From Demequina sp. (GTDB lineage: Bacteria > Actinomycetota > Actinomycetes > Actinomycetales > Demequinaceae), in NCBI RefSeq assembly GCF_016278775.1, contig NZ_JADQBF010000041.1, positions 29,499 through 78,609 on the forward strand: DNA of 49,111 nt, given 5' to 3'. Within the stretch, counting starts at the first letter, position 1; each line of letters starts with the position of its first letter. Shown piece by piece: positions 15,318 through 23,489 of the stretch. The notes under the pieces were generated by a model. The model saw only the letters and a program-made list of their open reading frames with translations, searched no databases and had not been told where the DNA came from. The translations under genes were made by a program, and so were the position numbers.

Positions 15318-16466
15318 ATGGATGGTGTGGTGCTTGCTGGAGTGATCGCTGTCTCCGCACTCCTGATTGGCGTCGCAGGGCTGGTGCTCGCTGTGACCAT
15401 CACCAGGCGGATCGGCACGAGGGACCCGATCGCGATCCCGCCGTTCTGGCGCAAGGCCTTGCGCATCAAGGAACTGCCGGAGGCGTTGCAAGGTGACTTC
15501 GCGCCCACCAAGCGCGGGACGGAGCGCATCGCCTTCATCGCCAACCCCACCAAGCCGGGAATGTCGGAGTTGCGCGAACGGGCGTTGCGCGCCGCTTCCA
15601 TCCGCTACCTTCCCCAGCCGATGTGGCTCTACACCACGGAGGACGACCCGGGGGGCGAAGCCGCGCAAGAGGCGCTCGAGGCCGGCGCCGACGTGGTGGT
15701 GGCCGTTGGCGGGGACGGAACCGTCCGCGCCATCGCGGCGGAGTTGGCTGGCACGGGTGTCCCGCTCGCGATTCTCCCAACAGGCACTGGCAATCTCTTT
15801 GCCCGCAATCTCGAATTGCCCTTGGGTGACACGGCCAAACTCTTGCGCATTGCCTTGGACGGGGACAATGCGGCGATCGACGTGGGCTGGCTTGACCTGG
15901 ATAGGGGGCCCCGCGCCCAAGACGAGCGCCACGTGTTCTTGGTGATCGCAGGGGCCGGTCTGGACGCGGAAATGGTGGCTGGTGCCGACGAGCGCCTCAA
16001 GCGGCGCCTCGGTTGGATCGCCTACTTCTTCGCCGCCCTCAAGCATCTGAGTTCGCGACGCATGACGGCGTCCGTCTCTGTGGACGGCTCGGACAAGGTG
16101 ACGACCCAAATGCGCACGGTGCTTTTCGCGAACGTGGGGAAGCTGCCGGGCGGTCTCATGTTGGTTCCCGATGCCTCGGCTGAGGACGGCTGGATGGACG
16201 TCGCCACCCTCGACGCGCGGGCGGGGATTGTGGGCTGGACAGAACTCTTCGGAAGCGTCGTAGCTCAGGGAGCTGGGCTGCGCGTTCCGGACGTCCTCAA
16301 GGCATACGGCACGTCGCGCATCGACCACGCGCGTGGCAAGTCGATCGTGGTGACCATGGATCACATGTACAAGGTGCAGGCAGACGGCGAGGGCTTGGGT
16401 CTGGCTCGCGGCGTCACCGCCACCGTGGACCACGGTGCCCTCATGGTGCGGCGCGCCTCCAAGTAG
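15318..16466 (+). CDS. diacylglycerol kinase-family lipid kinase (DagK type)
   Basis: The product is 382 residues. An N-terminal membrane helix (about 4-28) anchors a DAGK catalytic domain: FIANPTKPG, VVAVGGDGTVRAIAAELAG (nucleotide loop), PTGTGNLFARNL. The C-terminal beta domain contains ANVGKLPGGLML. The enzyme phosphorylates diacylglycerol or a related lipid at the inner membrane face, recycling head-group-free lipid into phospholipid synthesis. The anchored form is common in Actinobacteria. A sphingosine-kinase-like or other lipid substrate is possible. It is divergent from serS and convergent with pheA. Confidence 0.9.
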   Translation: MDGVVLAGVIAVSALLIGVAGLVLAVTITRRIGTRDPIAIPPFWRKALRIKELPEALQGDFAPTKRGTERIAFIANPTKPGMSELRERALRAASIRYLPQPMWLYTTEDDPGGEAAQEALEAGADVVVAVGGDGTVRAIAAELAGTGVPLAILPTGTGNLFARNLELPLGDTAKLLRIALDGDNAAIDVGWLDLDRGPRAQDERHVFLVIAGAGLDAEMVAGADERLKRRLGWIAYFFAALKHLSSRRMTASVSVDGSDKVTTQMRTVLFANVGKLPGGLMLVPDASAEDGWMDVATLDARAGIVGWTELFGSVVAQGAGLRVPDVLKAYGTSRIDHARGKSIVVTMDHMYKVQADGEGLGLARGVTATVDHGALMVRRASK

Positions 16467-16479
16467 CACACCCTGACGA

Positions 16480-17412
16480 TCAGTTCGCGCCGCGCTTGAG
16501 AGACTCGACCCACGAGTGCGCGTCCCAGAAGTCGTCATTGCTGGTCCCTGGAGCGAGCGGCGTCACCTCGCCGTGTGCCGCGGGGTAGGAGCCGAGGAAG
16601 ACGACGTGGGGGCACGTGCGCTTGAGTCCCACGAGAGCCTCGGCCAGCCGGGCCTCGTCGATGTGAGCGAGCGCGTCAATGGAGAAGGAGTACTCGCCTG
16701 GGCGGTCGCCCCGCGGCCGCGACTCGATGCGCGACAAGTTCACGCCGCGCGCGGAGAATTGCTCAAGCATCTCCAGCAGCGCACCCGATCTGTCTGTGGG
16801 CAAGTGCACTACCAACGTGGTCTTGTCGGCACCGGTGGCCGGAGGCGCAGGCTGTGGACGCCCCACCTTGACGAAGCGCGTGGCGGCATGTGCGTTGTCC
16901 GCCACGCCGTCAGTCACGACGTGCAGGCCCAGCCGCGCGGCGGTACCCGGAGGAGCGAGGGCTGCGTCGAAGTCGGCGGAGCCGTCTGCGAGCGCGACGG
17001 CCGCCGCAGTGTTGGACGTCGACGGAATCTGGACCACTTCTGGTAGGTGGGCGGCCAACCACCTGCGGCACTGAGCCAAGCCGTGCGAGTGGGCCGCAAT
17101 GCGAGTGACGGACTCGAGTGCCACGGGCCCGGCCGCCACCAGCTCGAACGCGATGGGAAGGACCACCTCTTGGAGGATGATCAGCGGCGCGCCCTCTGCG
17201 AGCGTGTCGAGAGTGGCGGTCACGCCGCCCTCGACCGTGTTCTCGATCGCCACGATGGCGTAGTCGGCCTCGCCGTCGCGCACCGCCGCAAGGGCCGTCG
17301 GGACGTCCACGACAGGCATCGGCTCGACCTGCGTGCCCGCTGTCATGGCGCGCAGGGCAACATCGGTGAAGGTGCCCTCCGGGCCGAGATACGCGTAGCG
17401 GGGGTCGCTCAC
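16480..17412 (-). CDS. pheA: prephenate dehydratase
   Basis: The product is 310 residues, a stand-alone prephenate dehydratase of the size usual in Actinobacteria. The catalytic part has YLGPEGTFTDVAL, AIENTVEGGVTATLDTL and HAATRFVKVG (TRF motif). The C-terminal ACT domain has GALLEMLEQFSARGVNLSRIESRP, with the ESRP Phe-binding motif, so feedback inhibition by phenylalanine is expected. It converts prephenate to phenylpyruvate. Its start overlaps the upstream GT2-like gene by four bases, so the two are co-transcribed. Confidence 0.95.
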   Translation of the reverse strand: MSDPRYAYLGPEGTFTDVALRAMTAGTQVEPMPVVDVPTALAAVRDGEADYAIVAIENTVEGGVTATLDTLAEGAPLIILQEVVLPIAFELVAAGPVALESVTRIAAHSHGLAQCRRWLAAHLPEVVQIPSTSNTAAAVALADGSADFDAALAPPGTAARLGLHVVTDGVADNAHAATRFVKVGRPQPAPPATGADKTTLVVHLPTDRSGALLEMLEQFSARGVNLSRIESRPRGDRPGEYSFSIDALAHIDEARLAEALVGLKRTCPHVVFLGSYPAAHGEVTPLAPGTSNDDFWDAHSWVESLKRGAN

Positions 17413-18308
17413 GCGCTCGACTCCGGCGCCTCGGTGCCGCGGGGACGGTCCGCACGGCTCGCGACGTGGAAGGTGTCCTCCACGGCATGTTGAGTGGAAC
17501 GCAGCGACAGGCGGATGCGACGCGAACTGATAGCGATCATGACGTCACGGTACTGGCCCGCGCGTGTCAGGGGGCGCCGCGCGGACTTCCTGGCGACGCG
17601 ATGCCGCATCTCACACTCGACCTCTGTCACGGTCAGGCCCGCGTCGATGACATCCAACGTCAGACCCGTCTCGAGGCCGGCTCCGTGAGACAAGGGCAGT
17701 GCGGCCTCAAGCGCCTCGCGTGTCACACAGCGCACGCGACTGAGCGGCTGGAGTGGCCTCCATCCTGACAGCGAGGCGATGGCCTTGCGCGCCGCACCAG
17801 CGGTGGCCCCCGTCGCGCGAGATCCACCGTCCGTGAGTCCGATGGCCATGTCGGCCACGCTCTCCAGCACCGCCTCCACCAAAGGGGCGGCTCCGATGGC
17901 GGCGTGGCCGAGGCCAGGCTCCATGATCAGCACGGCACGAGGGGTCTTGCCGTCCTCGTCTCGCATGCCGATCACCGCCGAGCCCGTCTCGATAGAAACA
18001 GAGCGCCCGCGCCGATGCGAATGGCGCACCACCACCGCGCCGGCCTTGCGGGCGAGGTGCTGGGTGTTGTCGGCCGATCCGTCGTCCACCACGAGCACCA
18101 AGTCCACACCCGGGATAGCGCGCGAGGCGCGAACGGTCGCCGCGATCCGTCTGGCCTGATTGTGAGCGACGATCAACACTGCCGCCGTGGGCTGCGACGC
18201 GGCCTGAGCAGCACTCCGTGCGGCGGCCAGGCGCCCCGAGCGCGCGGTGGATCGGCGCGGCGCGGAAGGCGCCTTGGGGGACTCGTTGCGTGGTTTCGCC
18301 ACGCTCAT
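17409..18308 (-). CDS. glycosyltransferase family 2-like protein
   Basis: The product is 299 residues. After a basic, disordered N-terminus (about 40 residues) a GT-A fold begins: AVLIVAHNQARRIAATV, then LVLVVDDGSADNTQHLA with the DDGS nucleotide-sugar motif. A Glu-Pro-Gly-Leu segment replaces the canonical DxD region (residues about 130-140), so catalysis is uncertain. There is no membrane helix. It is coupled to pheA by a four-base overlap, a link I cannot explain biochemically. An 18-base perfect palindrome lies just upstream, between it and the divergent pgm gene. Confidence 0.75.
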   Translation of the reverse strand: MSVAKPRNESPKAPSAPRRSTARSGRLAAARSAAQAASQPTAAVLIVAHNQARRIAATVRASRAIPGVDLVLVVDDGSADNTQHLARKAGAVVVRHSHRRGRSVSIETGSAVIGMRDEDGKTPRAVLIMEPGLGHAAIGAAPLVEAVLESVADMAIGLTDGGSRATGATAGAARKAIASLSGWRPLQPLSRVRCVTREALEAALPLSHGAGLETGLTLDVIDAGLTVTEVECEMRHRVARKSARRPLTRAGQYRDVMIAISSRRIRLSLRSTQHAVEDTFHVASRADRPRGTEAPESSA

Positions 18309-18318
18309 AGCCTAGCCA

Positions 18319-18336
18319 CATTTCGTGCACGAAATG
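18319..18336. promoter_or_regulatory. 18-bp perfect palindrome between GT2 and pgm
   Basis: CATTTCGTGCACGAAATG is its own reverse complement. It lies 11 bases upstream of the GT2-like ATG on the minus strand and 80 bases before pgm. Its length and perfection in a divergent gap suggest a binding site for a dimeric repressor, but the cognate regulator is not in sight. Confidence 0.6.
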
Positions 18337-18416
18337 AACCCCTCTTTACCTCGACATGGGAGGACCGTGACCAGGGCGGGACTGCGCCATGGCGTTCAAG
18401 ATGCGAGACTTGCCCC

Positions 18417-20093
18417 ATGCATGAGCGCGCAGGCACAGTTGCCCTTCCGGAAGACCTCATCGACGTCGACGCCCTGCTCGGCGCCTACTACGACCTGGTA
18501 CCGGACCCCCGCATCGCGGACCAGCGGGTCGTGTTCGGCACGTCAGGGCACCGGGGTTCTTCACTTGACACGGCCTTCAACGAAGCACACATCGTCGCCA
18601 CCACCGCCGCAATCATCGAGTACCGCCGCAATCAAGGCACCGACGGCCCGCTCTTCATCGGCAGGGACACCCACGCGCTGTCCGGCCCCGCCCAAGAGAC
18701 CGCCGTCGAGGTGCTGGCAGCTGCTGGCGTCGAGGTGAGGATCGATGCGCGGGATGGCTACACGCCCACGCCCGCGGTGTCGCTCGCGATCCTGGTCGCC
18801 AATGGTGCCGTGGAGGACACGGGCCTGCGCACCTCTGGCTCTGGCCTGGCCGACGGCATCGTCGTCACGCCTTCTCACAACCCACCGCGCGATGGCGGCT
18901 TCAAGTACAACCCGCCCCACGGCGGCCCCGCAGACTCGGATGCGACCGCTTGGATTGCCGAGCGAGCAAACGAACTTCTGGCAGGCGAGTGGCGCAAGAT
19001 CCCACGCTTCCAGTACGCCAAGGCGGTGGCCGCGGACACCACCAGGGGTTTCGACTTCATGGACCTGTACCTCGCGCACCTGCCGTCAGTGATCGACCTC
19101 GAGGCGATCAGGCAAGCAGACGTGCGCATCGGCGCGGATCCGCTCGGTGGTGCCGCGGTGGACTACTGGGGAGCCATCGGGGAGGAGTTCAGACTCAATC
19201 TCACCGTGGTCAACCCCAAGGTGGACCCCGCATGGTCATTCATGACGCTCGACTGGGACGGCAAGATTCGCATGGACTGCTCGTCCGCGCACGCGATGGC
19301 AACCCTCCGCGACCTGATGTCCGCCTCCGATGCCCCCTTCGACATCGCCACCGGCAATGACGCCGACGCCGACCGCCATGGCATCGTCACCCGGGACGGC
19401 GGTCTCATGAACCCCAACCACTACCTGGCGGCATCGATCGCGTATCTGTACGGCGGCGCGCGCCCCGAGTGGTCAGCCGATGCCAAGATCGGCAAGACCC
19501 TCGTCTCGTCGAGCCTCATCGACCGCGTCGGCAAGGACATCGGCCGCACCGTGGTCGAGGTGCCCGTTGGCTTCAAGTGGTTTGTGCCAGGACTGTTGAG
19601 CGGGGATGTTGCGTTTGGCGGCGAGGAGTCCGCTGGAGCGAGCTTCTTGCGACGTGACGGCCGTGTGTGGACCACCGACAAGGACGGGCTCATCATGTGC
19701 CTGCTTGCGTCGGAAATCACCGCGACCACCGGCTCTTCTCCTTCTACCCTGCACCGCTCTTTGACCCACAAGTTGGGCGAGTCCTGGTACGCCCGCGTCG
19801 ACGCGGTGGCCACCAAGGATCAGAAGGCGGCGCTGGGCAAGCTCAGTCCCCGGCAGGTCTCGGCGAGCACCCTCGCTGGCCAAGACATCCGCGACAAACT
19901 CACTGAGGCGCCGGGCAACGGCGCCAAGATCGGCGGGCTCAAGGTCACCACGGACGACGCATGGTTTGCCGCCCGCCCTTCCGGCACCGAGGACGTCTAC
20001 AAGATTTACGCCGAGTCGTTTGTGTCTGAGTCCCACCTTGGGGAAGTCCAGCGAGCGGCTCGCGACGTCGTGTCTGAAGCCCTCGACGGATAG
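18417..20093 (+). CDS. pgm: phosphoglucomutase (alpha-D-glucose phosphate-specific)
   Basis: The product is 558 residues, typical of this long bacterial Pgm type. Signatures in order: FGTSGHRGSS, the phosphoserine loop VTPSHNPP, the metal loop GNDADADRHG, the sugar-specificity loop GGEESAGASF, and the phosphate loop RPSGTEDVYKIY. It interconverts glucose-1-phosphate and glucose-6-phosphate, feeding glycogen, cell-wall and UDP-glucose synthesis. The ATG at 18417 matches the usual N-terminus of the family; no ribosome-binding site is seen. Confidence 0.96.
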   Translation: MHERAGTVALPEDLIDVDALLGAYYDLVPDPRIADQRVVFGTSGHRGSSLDTAFNEAHIVATTAAIIEYRRNQGTDGPLFIGRDTHALSGPAQETAVEVLAAAGVEVRIDARDGYTPTPAVSLAILVANGAVEDTGLRTSGSGLADGIVVTPSHNPPRDGGFKYNPPHGGPADSDATAWIAERANELLAGEWRKIPRFQYAKAVAADTTRGFDFMDLYLAHLPSVIDLEAIRQADVRIGADPLGGAAVDYWGAIGEEFRLNLTVVNPKVDPAWSFMTLDWDGKIRMDCSSAHAMATLRDLMSASDAPFDIATGNDADADRHGIVTRDGGLMNPNHYLAASIAYLYGGARPEWSADAKIGKTLVSSSLIDRVGKDIGRTVVEVPVGFKWFVPGLLSGDVAFGGEESAGASFLRRDGRVWTTDKDGLIMCLLASEITATTGSSPSTLHRSLTHKLGESWYARVDAVATKDQKAALGKLSPRQVSASTLAGQDIRDKLTEAPGNGAKIGGLKVTTDDAWFAARPSGTEDVYKIYAESFVSESHLGEVQRAARDVVSEALDG

Positions 20094-20204
20094 GGCACCG
20101 CGAGCTGGCTCACGAGGCCGAGCGGCCCCGAATCTTCCGCGCCAGCGCGCTAAGGTGTGTGCCAATCGGGGCGCGATGGCGACCCACAGAACGAGGGGGC
20201 GATG

Positions 20205-21047
20205 ATGCCAAAGGGCGCAAAGCGCCGCGTGGTGGCGCTGGCCATGGGCGCGCTAGCGATGTTCGCATTGGCTGGCTGCTACACCTTGAAGACCGAGAAC
20301 GTCTATCACGCTGACGGAACCCTCGACTTTGCGATGCTGATGGCCATGGACGACAGCCTGGTCGCTGAACAAGTGGGGGATGTCGAGGACCCCGGTCAAG
20401 AATTCTTCGACCAGGCGGTCGCGGACCCAGGAATGTCAGATCTCGCCGACCAACTCGGCGATTCCATGACGCTCGAGCCGTACTCACAGGACGGCCAAAC
20501 CGGCATTCTGGTGACGCTCACCGACGTCACCCCGGAGCAAATAGCGGAAGTGAACTCCTCGCAGGGCGCGCCCGCAGGCGACAGCACCGTCACGGTGGCC
20601 GACGGCAAGATCACGCTCGACTACGTGGCGGACCCAGACCTGATGGCGAACCAAGACCAGTCGTTGGCCGTGGTGGCCGACATGATGGGGATGGATGAGG
20701 ACTCGTTGTCTGCGTACATCGACCTGGAGGCCCGTCACACGTTCCCGGGCCCCGTGGAGTCGACCACCATCGGCACCATCGACCCCGAGAACCCGAATTC
20801 GGTGATCATCACCGACTTAGCGGAGCTGAACGATGCGGCGCAGTACACGATCGTGGCGTCGGACGGATCCCGCAGCGGCCCGTCGTGGCAATGGATCCTC
20901 ATCCTCGCGCTCCTCGCCGTAGCCGTCGTCGGTGGAGTCGTGGCCGTGCTCGTGTCCCGTTCCCGAAGGAGCCCCGCCACTGCTGCGTGGGAGGACCGCG
21001 ATGCTTACCCGAACACCATCGAGGAGGCCCGCCCCCTCGAGCAGTAG
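20205..21047 (+). CDS. LppM-family lipoprotein, copy 1
   Basis: The product is 280 residues. The signal peptide has lipobox ALAGC (Cys about residue 23). A beta-rich LppM-type domain follows, with a PGPVEST-like strand (FPGPVEST) shared with copy 4. A C-terminal membrane helix (about 226-250) and a short cytosolic tail complete it. The protein is thus anchored at both ends, as in mycobacterial LppM (Rv2171). GAGGGGG lies five bases before the second ATG, which I prefer to that at 20202. It is the first of four tandem paralogues. Function in envelope biology is likely but unproven. Confidence 0.8.
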   Translation: MPKGAKRRVVALAMGALAMFALAGCYTLKTENVYHADGTLDFAMLMAMDDSLVAEQVGDVEDPGQEFFDQAVADPGMSDLADQLGDSMTLEPYSQDGQTGILVTLTDVTPEQIAEVNSSQGAPAGDSTVTVADGKITLDYVADPDLMANQDQSLAVVADMMGMDEDSLSAYIDLEARHTFPGPVESTTIGTIDPENPNSVIITDLAELNDAAQYTIVASDGSRSGPSWQWILILALLAVAVVGGVVAVLVSRSRRSPATAAWEDRDAYPNTIEEARPLEQ

Positions 21048-21116
21048 GGCTTCACCCGATCAAGAGCGTCCCGTGTCGCTCCGAGCGCCGCGCCGTTGCC
21101 GTGTCACCCTCGACCT

Positions 21117-21785
21117 ATGCATCGTTGGCGGCTGGTCTTCGTGGCACTCGTGGGCGCCCTCGCCCTGAGCGGCTGTTTGCGCTTTTCGACAGAACTCACG
21201 CTGGCGCCCGACAACACCATCTCGGGACAGTTTGTGGTGGCCGTCAAACAGGGCACCGGTGACGACTACGCGATGTCGGATCGTGACTTGGCACGTGATC
21301 TGTGGGCCGAATACCCCAAGGCCGACGCCCTCGCCGACGCCACCTACTCGGACTACGACAAGGACGGCTACGTGGGGGTCACCGTGTCGTTTTCCGACGC
21401 ACCGCTCACCACGTTCGAGCCCGCCGCAACCGACTGGGGGGTTCAGCGCCTGGGCGACGAGTTCGTCGTCTCCGGGCCCTCCAACGCCGTGACGAAGGCC
21501 GCGCAGAACGAGTTGCCGGAAGGAAGCGCAGTCAGCGAGCTCGGCGACGCGCAATTCACCGTCAGCGTGACCTTTCCCGGTGCCGTCAGCGAGCACAACG
21601 GCAGCCTCGTCAACCGCACGGTGACGTGGCACCTGCAAGACGCCCCGCCCGAACTTTCGGCACGGGGCAGCGCGAGCGCCGAGCCCGACCGCGCGACACC
21701 TCTCGCCTGGTTCGCGGTCGCGGTCATCGTGGTCGGCGGCCTCGCCTACGGCCTTGCGGGGCGGATCGCCCGTCGCAAACCCTAG
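21117..21785 (+). CDS. LppM-family lipoprotein, copy 2
   Basis: The product is 222 residues. Signal peptide with lipobox ALSGC, then LRFSTELTLAPDNTISG, matching the start of copy 3 (LRYNVEITLESDDTASG). The conserved strand TFPGAVSEHNGSLVNRTVTW is very close to the copy 3 equivalent. It ends in a single membrane helix (about 195-215) with a basic tail. It is the shortest copy. The 69-base gap after copy 1 could hold its own promoter; no ribosome-binding site precedes the ATG. Confidence 0.8.
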   Translation: MHRWRLVFVALVGALALSGCLRFSTELTLAPDNTISGQFVVAVKQGTGDDYAMSDRDLARDLWAEYPKADALADATYSDYDKDGYVGVTVSFSDAPLTTFEPAATDWGVQRLGDEFVVSGPSNAVTKAAQNELPEGSAVSELGDAQFTVSVTFPGAVSEHNGSLVNRTVTWHLQDAPPELSARGSASAEPDRATPLAWFAVAVIVVGGLAYGLAGRIARRKP

Positions 21786-21818
21786 CCCGTTCACTGCGAA
21801 TGTGGCAGGGTGATCCTC

Positions 21819-22640
21819 ATGAATCGCATCGCCAAGGCCGCAGCCCTCAGCCTGATCGCCGCCGTCGCACTGAGCGGCTGTCTTCGCTACAACGTCGAGA
21901 TCACTCTCGAGTCAGACGACACCGCCTCCGGCACGGTCGTCACCGCCGTCCAAGAGGGCATCGCCGAACAGCTCGGGGTGGAATCGGATGAGGCCGCGCT
22001 CGAGGAGCTCTTCGCCGATAGCCCGTTCGACGAATCCGGCGTCTTTTCCGCAAGCGACTACGCAGAAGGCGACTACATCGGCAAGCAGTACTCCTTCAAC
22101 GGCCTCGACATTGCGCTCCTCGATGCTTTCGCCGACATCTTCACGGTCGAGCGCGTGGACGACGAGTTCATCGTCTCCGGCGACTCGGCACCGACTCCAG
22201 AGGGAGAGCTCGACCAGGTGCCCGCAGGCGCCGAGTCGTCCCTGTCGATCACCTTCCCCGGCGAAGTCACGGACCACAACGGCACCCTGAGTGGCAACAC
22301 CGTCACGTGGGACCTGTTCAGCCAGACCGAACCGATCTCGGCAACGGGTGGCGCCACCTCTGGTGGTGGCGACTTCCCGCTGTGGCTGGTCATCGCGGCC
22401 GTCCTGATCCTGCTCGTGTTGATCGGCGTCGTCGTCGTGGTGATGGTCGTCGTGCGCAAGCAGAAGGGCACCACATCGAGCGACTTTCCTGGTGACGCCA
22501 CCGTGACGGCCGACTTCGCTCCCGCAGCGCAGCCCGCGCCGGATCCGGCAGCGACCGCTGCACCTCCGGCCCCTCCGGCCCCGCCGGCACCGCCCGCACC
22601 TCCGGCCCCGCCGGCACCGCCAGAAGAAAAGAAGGAGTGA
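21819..22640 (+). CDS. LppM-family lipoprotein, copy 3, with Pro-rich cytosolic tail
   Basis: The product is 273 residues. Lipobox ALSGC, LppM-like domain with TFPGEVTDHNGTLSGNTVTW, C-terminal membrane helix (about 188-212), then a cytosolic tail ending in repeated Ala-Pro-Pro units and EEKKE. The Ala-Pro-Pro run is encoded by an imperfect GC-rich repeat at about 22562-22620. A similar tail is absent from the other copies. AGGGTG lies upstream of the ATG. Its stop overlaps the GTG of copy 4. Confidence 0.8.
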   Translation: MNRIAKAAALSLIAAVALSGCLRYNVEITLESDDTASGTVVTAVQEGIAEQLGVESDEAALEELFADSPFDESGVFSASDYAEGDYIGKQYSFNGLDIALLDAFADIFTVERVDDEFIVSGDSAPTPEGELDQVPAGAESSLSITFPGEVTDHNGTLSGNTVTWDLFSQTEPISATGGATSGGGDFPLWLVIAAVLILLVLIGVVVVVMVVVRKQKGTTSSDFPGDATVTADFAPAAQPAPDPAATAAPPAPPAPPAPPAPPAPPAPPEEKKE

Positions 22641-23461
22641 TCACGTCGGTCGCTCGCGCGGCGGCACTGTTGGCCGTCCTCGCCGTGCTGACCGGTTGCG
22701 TGAGGTTTGAGTCGAGCAACAACTTCTCGACCGACAACACGGTCACTCAAGAGATCGTCCTGGCGCTCACCCCGGCAGCGGCCGACCAGATGGGCATCGA
22801 CCTCGACACTCTCACGGCGGAAGCCTTCACGGCGCCAGGCTCGTCAGGGCTTGGCATCGATCCGTCCAAGGTGGTGATCGAGGACTACGTGGAAGGCGAC
22901 CGCCGCGGCGTGCGCATCGTCGCCACGGACCTCACCCTGGAGGAGTTCAACGCAGCATCACAATCGGGTGCCGGCGAGGTGGGGCAAGGGCTCGGGACGC
23001 CGATGACGGTGGCGCGCGAAGGCGACGTCTACGTCATCACCATCCCTGAAGATCCGAACCGAGACCTGTCGGGTGTGCAAGGAGCCGGATCGATTGGGCT
23101 GATCGCCGACTCGATCGACTTCTCGATCACGTTCACGTTCCCCGGTCCCGTGAAGTCGACAACGGCGGGCCGGGCCGAAGGCAAGAAGGTGGTTCTTGGC
23201 ATCGAGGACCTCCTCACCCCCGAGGAGATCGTCATCCGCGGCCAGGCAACAGAAGGCATCGCGTGGGCGCCCATCCTCAAGTGGACTGGCATCGGCGCCG
23301 TGGCGCTTCTCATCATCCTTGGCGCCGCATTGCTGATCTGGCAAGACAAGCGGCGCACCTCGCACAACACCTTGCCCCCACCCGTCGTGACGCCGCACGG
23401 CGACGACGACGCGGTCACTGGCAGCGGCGACCAAGACGGCCGCATGGACCAGGCACCTTAG
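22637..23461 (+). CDS. LppM-family lipoprotein, copy 4
   Basis: The product is 274 residues. A GTG start overlaps the copy 3 stop (GTGA), with AGAAGG just upstream, so translation is coupled. Lipobox VLTGC, then CVRFESSNNFSTDNTVTQEI, a beta-rich domain with FTFPGPVKST, and a membrane helix (about 213-235) before a polar tail. It looks closest to copy 1 by the FPGPV motif, whereas copies 2 and 3 resemble each other, suggesting two rounds of duplication. Confidence 0.8.
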   Translation: MITSVARAAALLAVLAVLTGCVRFESSNNFSTDNTVTQEIVLALTPAAADQMGIDLDTLTAEAFTAPGSSGLGIDPSKVVIEDYVEGDRRGVRIVATDLTLEEFNAASQSGAGEVGQGLGTPMTVAREGDVYVITIPEDPNRDLSGVQGAGSIGLIADSIDFSITFTFPGPVKSTTAGRAEGKKVVLGIEDLLTPEEIVIRGQATEGIAWAPILKWTGIGAVALLIILGAALLIWQDKRRTSHNTLPPPVVTPHGDDDAVTGSGDQDGRMDQAP

Positions 23462-23489
23462 CGCTCGCGGGTCTCACCGAGGTGAGACC

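Noticed and set aside
22562-22620. Repeat-mediated mobile or recombination element
   Set aside because: It is an in-frame Ala-Pro-Pro coding repeat in LppM copy 3, not a mobile feature.
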